From: Candidula unifasciata
Taxonomy: Eukaryota > Mollusca > Gastropoda > Stylommatophora > Geomitridae
Length of the DNA: 64,000 nucleotides
Direction: 5' to 3'
NCBI GenBank assembly: GCA_905116865.2
Contig: CAJHNH020002779.1
Location: 102,001-166,000 of the forward strand
In this document: piece after piece, positions 57,775 to 64,000 of the stretch
Numbering within the stretch: position 1 is the stretch's first letter
Layout: each line of letters opens with the position of its first letter
The notes under the pieces: generated by a model
Seen by the model: only the letters and a program-made list of their open reading frames with translations
Databases searched by the model: none
What the model was told of the DNA's origin: nothing
Program-made: the position numbers and the translations under genes

Positions 57775-58883
57775 CTGTGTATTCCATCAATGTCCAATGT
57801 CACACAAACCCTGGCCGTGTATTCCATCAATGTCCAATGTCACACAAACCCTGGCCGTGTATTCCATCAATGTCCCATGTCACACAAACCCTAGCCGTGT
57901 ATTCTATCAATGTCCCATGTCACACAAATCCTGGCCGTGTATTCCATCAATGTCTCATGTCACACAAACCCTGGCTGTGTATTCCATCAATGTCCCATGT
58001 CACACAAACCCTAGTTGTGTATTCCACCAACGTCCCATGTCACACAAACCCTGGTTGTGTATTCCACCAACGTCCCATGTCACACAAACTTTGATCATGT
58101 ATTCCATCAATGTCACACAAACACTAGCCGTGTATTCTATCAATGTCCCATGTCACACAAACCATGACCATGTATTCCATCAATGTCCCATGTCACACAA
58201 ACCTTGGCCGTGTATTCCATCAATGTCCCATGTCACACAAACCCTGGCTGTGTATTCCATCAATGTCCCATGTCACACAAGGCCTGGCCATGTACTCCAT
58301 CAATGTCGCATGTCACACAAGCCCTGGCCATGTTCTCCATCAATGTCCCATCATGTCATACAATGACTGGCCGTGTATTCCATCAATGTCCCATGTCACA
58401 CAAACCCTGGCTGTGTATTCCATCAATGTCCCATGTCACACAAGCCCTGGCCATGTACTCCACCAATGTCCCATCATGTCATACAATGACTGGCCCGTGT
58501 ATTCCATTAATGTCCCATGTCACACAAACCCTGGCTGTGTATTCCATTAATGACCCATGTCACACAAACCCTGGCCGTGTGTTCTATCAATGTCCCACAA
58601 ACCCTGGCCGTGTATCCGATGAATGTCCCATGTCACACAAACCCTGGCCGTGTATCCTATGAATGTCCCAATCACACAAACCCTGGCCGTGTATCCTATG
58701 AATGTCCCATGTCACACAAACCCTGGCCGTGTATCCTATGAATGTCCCATGTCACAAAAACCCTGGCTGTGTGTTCTATGAATGCCCCATGTCACACAAA
58801 CCCTGGCCGTGTGTCCTATGAATGTCCCATGTCACAAAAACCCTGGTCGTGTATTCTATGAATGTCCCATGTCACACTGCCGC
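57775..58883. repeat. 40-bp minisatellite
   Basis: About 27 copies of gtgtattccatcaatgtccc atgtcacacaaaccctggcc, with shortened and lengthened units (for example an atcatgtcatacaatgac variant at about 58350 and 58475). 40 bp is not a multiple of three and the unit lacks stops in plus frames, hence frames of up to 201 codons of CHTNPGRVFHQCPMSHK type; not a gene. Confidence 0.96.
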
Positions 58884-59049
58884 TGACTGTGTTTCCCTCC
58901 AAAACAATTTATCAACCCGTAAAAAAGTAGTGACGGCAGAGTCATTTCTCCCTCTTACTTGATTTGATCTGCAGCCAACGCTGTCCTCGTTGCGTTTCAG
59001 TGAACAAGCTCATACTGTCAGAAGTGTGGCCAGGTAGTGTGTGTTTTAC

Positions 59050-59365
59050 CAATTCTAAATTACACACAAAGACAGCAAATTAAATGGTTTGGCCACTTGG
59101 AGAGAATGCGTTGTGACGCCATACCACATAAGGCAGTGATTCCCAAACTGTGAGCCGCGACGCCCTGGGAATCCACGAGTTCTTCACAGGAACGCCGCAA
59201 AATATTGTAAAAGCTTCATATTTAATTTAACCAAGACACGAATAGTCATACTTTTACTTAAGGCGCCGTTGAAAAACTAATTAAAAATTTTTTTTTTAAG
59301 GCGCCGCGACCAAGAGAAGGTTGGGAAACGCTGACACAAGGCATTCATGAAAAGGAGAACAACAA
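59050..59365 (+). mobile_element. LINE tail fragment split by a MITE
   Basis: Plus strand RQQIKWFGHLERMRCDAIPH followed by KA, then the MITE at 59134-59333, then the rest of the LINE (gcattcatgaaaaggagaac). The next minisatellite begins directly after it. Confidence 0.75.
59134..59333. mobile_element. hAT-like MITE nested in a LINE
   Basis: 200 bp, ends cagtgattcccaaactgtga and (reverse complement) cagcgtttcccaaccttctc. Flanked by acataagg and acacaagg (59334-59341), an 8-bp duplication with one difference. Removing it restores the LINE reading. Confidence 0.85.
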
Positions 59366-59904
59366 CGTATATATCTTTCAAAAAACAGAACCGCATATCT
59401 CCTTCAAGAAGCAGAACCGTATTTCTCCTTCAAGAAGCAGAACCGTATATCTCTGTCTAGAAGCATAACCGTATATCTCTGACTAGAAGCAAAACCGCAT
59501 ATCTATTTTAAGAAGCATAACCTTATATCTCTGACTAGAAGCAAAACCGTATATCTCTTTCAAGAAGCAGAACTGTATATCTCTTTCAAGAAGCAGAACC
59601 GTATATCTCTTTTAAGAAGTAGAACCGTAAATCTCTTTTAAGAAGTAGAACCGTAAATCTCTTTTAAGAAGTAGAACCGTAAATCTCTTTTAGAAGCAGA
59701 ACCGTATTTCTCTTTCAATAAGCAGAACCGTATATCTCTTTCAAGAAGCAGAACCGTATATCTCTTTCAAGAAGTAGAACCGTATATCTCCTTCAAGAAG
59801 CAGAACCGTTTATCTGTCTAGAAACAGAACCGTTTATCTGTCTAGAAACAGAACCGTATATCTCTTTTAGAAGCAGAACCGTATATCTCTTTTAGAAGCA
59901 GAAC
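59360..59904. repeat. 26-bp minisatellite, left block
   Basis: Copies of agaagcagaaccgtatatct ctttca with length variants of 24-26 bp. Interrupted at about 59905 by a LINE. Confidence 0.93.
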
Positions 59905-60957
59905 CTGACTTGGTACTCTGGTGTACAAATGAAAATGCGACAGTGGCCACCAGACTGCTACAAAGAGCCATAGATGCAATGGCTAAATGGGCCGACAAAT
60001 GGTGTGTCAGCATCAACATAGGCAAATGCAGCACCACTCTCTTTACCCTTTCTCCTAAACAAAAATCAGGCGCCATGCACATAAATGGAGTACCCCTGAG
60101 AGAGGATAAGGAGCCCACATACCTCGGCGTAACGTTTGATGATAGATTAACATGGAGAAAACACATCAACAAGGCAGCAACCAAAGCCAGAAGGAGGGTA
60201 GCCATTCTGAGAAAACTAAGTTGAACCACATGGGGTGCTAGCGGAAAAATACTTAGAAAAGTTTACCAACAAAGTGTTTGACCACATCTTGAATACGGAT
60301 CAACAGCATGGAGTTCGGCATCAAAAACCACATTGCAAGAATTAGACAAAGTGCAAAATCAAGCACTCAGAGTTACCTACCACAGGCAGTATGAAATCAA
60401 CACCTATAGCTGTGATGGAGAAAATGGGGATGACCCAAGCACTAAGTGAACGCAGAGACACCAAGATGCTTTTACAAGCAGAAAAGTTTCTTAGTATGCC
60501 CAGTCACTATGAATGAAAGATTCCTTGGGGACGATGAAGTAGATCACCAGCCAAATTCAAAAATTTAGCTTTGGGACGACTAAAGAGAAGTAGTATCCTA
60601 ATAATTTTATCAGATAAGGCGCGTAGAGAATACTAAAATAAGGGTATTTCACGAACATGTGTACGCCTTAGAACAGGGCACAATAGACTTCGCTCCCACA
60701 TGTACAACAAATTTAAGATTGGCCAATCGGCCATGTGTACTTGTGGACTGGCACCTGAAACAACAGATCACATCCTTCAAGACTGTCCCATATTCAACGC
60801 TTTCAGGCAAAACATTTGGCCAAAAGAGACACTTGTGGAAGTCAAAACTTTACGGGCCGCTTAGTGAATTACAAAAGACATTGAAATTCATACAAGAGAC
60901 GGCTTTGCAGATATAGACAATTTATTTCGTGCGAACGAGAGAAGAAGAAGAAGAAGC
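59905..60957 (+). mobile_element. 5'-truncated jockey-like LINE inside a minisatellite
   Basis: Plus strand: ADKWCVSINIGKCSTTLFTL, YLGVTFDDRLTWRKHINKAA, HLEYGSTAWSSASKTTLQEL, LRTGHNRLRSHMY-like sequence near 60665 and ELQKTLKFIQETALQI at the end, in shifting frames with several stops. This is the palm/thumb end to C-terminus of a jockey-type reverse transcriptase without its catalytic box. It ends in (GAA)5 and then the array resumes. Confidence 0.85.
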
Positions 60958-61550
60958 AGAACCGTATATCTCTTTCAAGAAGCAGAACCGTATATCTCTT
61001 TCAAGAAGCAGAACCGTATATCTCTTTCAAGAAGTAGAACCGTATATCTCTTTCAAGAAGCAGAACCGTATATCTCTTTTAAGAAGTAGAACCGTAAATC
61101 TCTTCTAGAAGCAGAACCGTATATCTCTTTCAAGAAGCAGAACCGTATATCTCTTTCAAGAAGCAGAACCGTATATCTCTTTCAAGAAGCTGAACCGTAT
61201 ATCTCTTTTAGAAGCAGAACCGTATATCTCTTTCAAGAAGCAGAACCGAATATCTCTTTCAAGAAGCAGAACCGTATATCTCTTTCAAGAAGCAGAACCG
61301 AATATCTCTTTCAAGAAGCAGAACCGTATATCTCTTTCAAGAAGTAGAACTGTATATCTCTTTCAAGAAGCAAAACCGTATATCTCTTTTAAGAAGTAGA
61401 ACCGTAAATCTCTTCTAGAAGCAGAACCGTATATCTCTTTCAAGAAGCAGAACCGTATATCTCTTTCAAGAAGCAGAACCGTATATCTCTTTTAAGAAGC
61501 AAAACCGTATATCTCCTCCAAGAAGCAGAACCGTATATCTCTTTCAAGAT
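60958..61550. repeat. 26-bp minisatellite, right block
   Basis: About 23 more copies of the 59360-59904 unit. Several multi-unit blocks repeat, such as the aagtagaaccgtaaatctct tctag variant at about 61083 and 61393. Confidence 0.94.
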
Positions 61551-61780
61551 CCGAAGCGGTACGGAGGAAATGAAGGCAGAACAAGTGTGTGGTTCGGCTC
61601 TACTGTTTTATTTTAATACCCAAAATAAATTTAATTTGTACATCCGGCAAATTCTGCTACACGCGTGTATGCAGACAGATCCGCGCGAGACTGGTCGTGT
61701 GGCCAGTATGTCGCTAAATATATACATTTACTTACACACGCGTGCATGAACCACACGCACAGACAGACACACATACCTAC

Positions 61781-61836
61781 GTACGTACGTACATACATAC
61801 ATACATACACATGTGTGTGTGTGTGTGTATATATAT

Positions 61837-61910
<74 letters not shown>
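61781..61910. repeat. (GTAC/ATAC)n, (GT)n and (TA)n microsatellite
   Basis: Consecutive tetranucleotide, GT and TA tracts. The frames of alternating Ile and Tyr are artefacts. Confidence 0.96.
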
Positions 61911-61912
<2 letters not shown>

Positions 61913-62204
61913 ATTAACACACACACTGACATATACAACCACATATATATTATATCATACGTTTAAACGTTTGGGAAGTAAAGGCTCCCGACGTGATTGT
62001 CGTGAAGTGAGCAGCCAACCCTACACGATGGACGAGTCGTGACGCTGACTTCCCTAAGCGGGCTGTCACATTTCAAACTTAAACCCGTCCGGAAGGGTAT
62101 ATAGTCCCTTATATGGATATATACCTTTATCTGGTGAAACATTTTTTTTCTAGACCCTCTAGTTGCTTGAGATATCTTCATTTTCATACTTACAACTGTG
62201 GGCT

Positions 62205-63090
62205 GAGATTACTTACTTTTACTTTTTCCTTCCACGTATGCCGCTAAGCGTTGTAGGGAGATGCAAGTTCCTGTCATAAGCAAGGCGGGCAGCATCTGAT
62301 GTTCTGAGGTCATGCTTTTGGCAGGTTTCGGAAACCCCGTCAATCCACCGTTTCCTTGGTCTTCCTCTTGCCTTATATCATGAGCTTCTTTGGTTGAAAA
62401 TTTGTGATGTTATTTGATCATTTTTCATCCTGGTTAGATGTCCAAACCATTTCATTCTTTGATGTTCTATGTAGTCTAAACATGGCGTAGTTTTGACAGT
62501 GTTTCTAATGTCTATATTCTTTATCCTGTCTAGTCTGGTCTTGCTCGCTGCTTTTCTTAGACATTTCATTTCACAGGCTTCTATTTTTCTTTCATGGGTC
62601 TTGTTGATTGTCCATGTTTGGCACTGGTAGCAGAGTGTTGGAATGAAGATGGTGTTTATCAATTGTCTTTTGGTCTTCATGGTTATATCTGGATGTTTAA
62701 GCAGAGGTGATAGTTGGTATGTGACAGCATTTGCTTTCTGTATTCTTGTTTCTATCTCTCTGTCCATTCTTCCATCCTCTGTAAATATACTGCCCAAGTA
62801 TTTGAACTCTTTGGTTTGCTTGATTTTGGCACTTCCAACATTTATATTCAGTGGCCTGTGTGTTCTGCTGATCTTCATAACTTCTGTTTTTTCTGTACTG
62901 ATTCTCATATTATGTTGTAAACAGCTGTTGTTGAGAGTAGTCAGATGTTCCTGTAGATCATATTCATTTTGATACAGTATGCTTTGATCATCAGCAAAAA
63001 GTAATTCGTTTATAGCATACACGTCTGGGTTTGCTTCTACAGGGCTGAGATTTCTGGTGTTTAATTCAGAAATTCCTGTAAGCCGGTTTA
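62205..63090 (-). mobile_element. LINE reverse-transcriptase remnant, longest frame in the window
   Basis: The minus frame from about 63070 to 62378 (214 codons from its first Met) starts just before NELLFADDQSILYQNEYDLQ. FADD is the catalytic box of the reverse transcriptase palm. It continues through MRISTEKTEVMKISRTH, KEFKYLGSIFTEDGRMDREI, CYQCQTWTINKTHERKIEAC and MKWFGHLTRMK. A frame change near 62378 leads to ARGRPRKRWIDGV and LPTTLSG, ending near 62210. The N-terminal palm and the endonuclease are missing. Same family as 13064-13658. Truncated and frameshifted, so not active. Confidence 0.9.
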
Positions 63091-63094
63091 CTCC

Positions 63095-64000
63095 TTAGGC
63101 ACGAATACTGTGGACTTCTTTCCTAGAGACGCTGAGTTTAGATTTTAGCGGCATTCTCTCGCCTGATTCCTAAGTGTCAAGACGTCTATGTAGAAAATTG
63201 GCGCATTCAAAGTACCAGTTCTAATTCCTAAGCTTGGGTAAGTTGATTATAGTTTACGAGTACCATAATATATGTCTTTTTAAAGTTGGCCACTGCTGCA
63301 GAGAGGGAAGATTCAGCTGTGTGATCGCACAGAGTTCGACCGTTCTTGATGTCCAGAGATCAGGCTCCGAACATTAATCCTTTCCCTGTGCAGACTAAAT
63401 AGTTTGTGCTCTACATAACCCACACCATTTGTAAAGATATTAAACCCTACAAGTAATTATTCTCTGACCAGACAAACGAAGTTTTGTGCCTCCTAGCAGA
63501 AAATATGGAATCTGGGTCATCTTGTAACAGTTAACTGCTGTGACGTCAGCGTTCGACGCTCTGAGTCAAAGGTGTGTTTGGCACAGAATTATCGGGTGTG
63601 TAGTAGCAGCCTGTGGAGAAGTGCAGATGTGAGGGTGGAGAGAGGATGATCTATGTGTGGTAGTGTCTTTCTATCTCCACTTTATACATGTCTTCTATCT
63701 GGTGTACTAATTTACAGACCGATAAATGAAAGGAGACATTGTCTCCTGTTCTTGAGAGTTACACTCTGAGGAATGGAGAAGGGTAGCAGAGGTGGGGTGA
63801 GCTGGTGTGTGATTAAAGTTGATTACTAATTCTGAGTTCTTTCCTGACAGGATGATACCTCCTTAGAGATCAGGCAGACGAATCACAGTCCAGCCAACAA
63901 CCACCAACCCATACCATTCTGGGCACCAAGCATACCCAAAAGTCCTGCCCATTGTACCACTACCTCAACATGGCAAGAGCTTGTTTGTGAGTTCCAGGAC
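63095..64000. other. Intron or upstream sequence without recognised features
   Basis: No exon upstream of the BAH-encoding exon and no shared repeat recognised in the last 900 bp. Confidence 0.4.

Noticed and set aside
57761..58662. Long repetitive Cys/His-rich frames (up to 201 codons)
   Set aside because: All come from a 40-bp minisatellite whose unit lacks stops in the plus frames; several overlapping frames are open at once.
59360..61550. CRISPR-like regular repeats
   Set aside because: The repeats are contiguous with no unique spacers, and the window is plainly eukaryotic.

Overview
This window is eukaryotic, and almost certainly from an animal. It carries seven small minus-strand exons with textbook GT-AG borders. 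They are spread over more than 53 kb of intron packed with LINE fragments, tRNA-derived SINEs, hAT-like MITEs, minisatellites and microsatellites. The repeat style (a SINE with a GAA tail, very many minisatellites) suggests a mollusc, perhaps a gastropod. That is an inference; no species can be named from the sequence.

One gene explains all the recognisable host coding sequence: an ortholog of RERE (arginine-glutamic acid dipeptide repeats protein; atrophin family, Drosophila Grunge), a chromatin co-regulator. It is transcribed right to left. In transcript order the exons are 55127-54974 (end of the BAH domain, start of ELM2), 48321-48188 and 47499-47403 (ELM2), 34847-34749 (end of ELM2, start of SANT), 28554-28474 (SANT), 12782-12653 (end of SANT, basic tail) and 1760-1671 (acidic Ser/Glu stretch and the first Cys pair of the GATA-type zinc finger). 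They join without a frameshift into 261 uninterrupted residues. The gene runs past both window ends: the N-terminus lies beyond 55128, and the rest of the zinc finger and the atrophin region lie below 1671.

The introns are the unusual part. At three of the seven 3' splice sites (exons at 34749-34847, 28474-28554 and 12653-12782) a minisatellite starts exactly at the acceptor. Its repeat unit contains a copy of the acceptor itself, AG included, and in two cases the first bases of the exon too. Each of these introns therefore presents a row of acceptor copies (6 in two introns, about 40 in the third) just upstream of the real one. Splicing to the nearest copy would bring a stop codon or a frameshift. 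No array unit contains a 5' splice site. A fourth acceptor (1760) has an array starting about 30 bases away whose units are acceptor-like.

Layout: 1-12.6 kb is the last intron, with a minisatellite split by a LINE, an 806-bp apparently identical duplication and SINEs. 12.8-28.5 kb holds several LINE tails, hAT-like MITEs and AGT/AGC microsatellites. 28.6-34.7 kb holds an acceptor array, MITEs and SINEs. 34.8-47.4 kb holds the largest acceptor array, GA and GAA tracts, a 37-bp array and a MITE with an internal array. 48.3-55 kb holds inverted LINE copies and a 3-kb array of a 31-bp unit. 55.1-64 kb holds MITEs, two large arrays, one of them split by a LINE, and a LINE reverse-transcriptase remnant.

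A common thread is that short stretches of very different origin (splice acceptors, a MITE interior, a SINE start, SINE tails, a LINE end) have been amplified locally in tandem.
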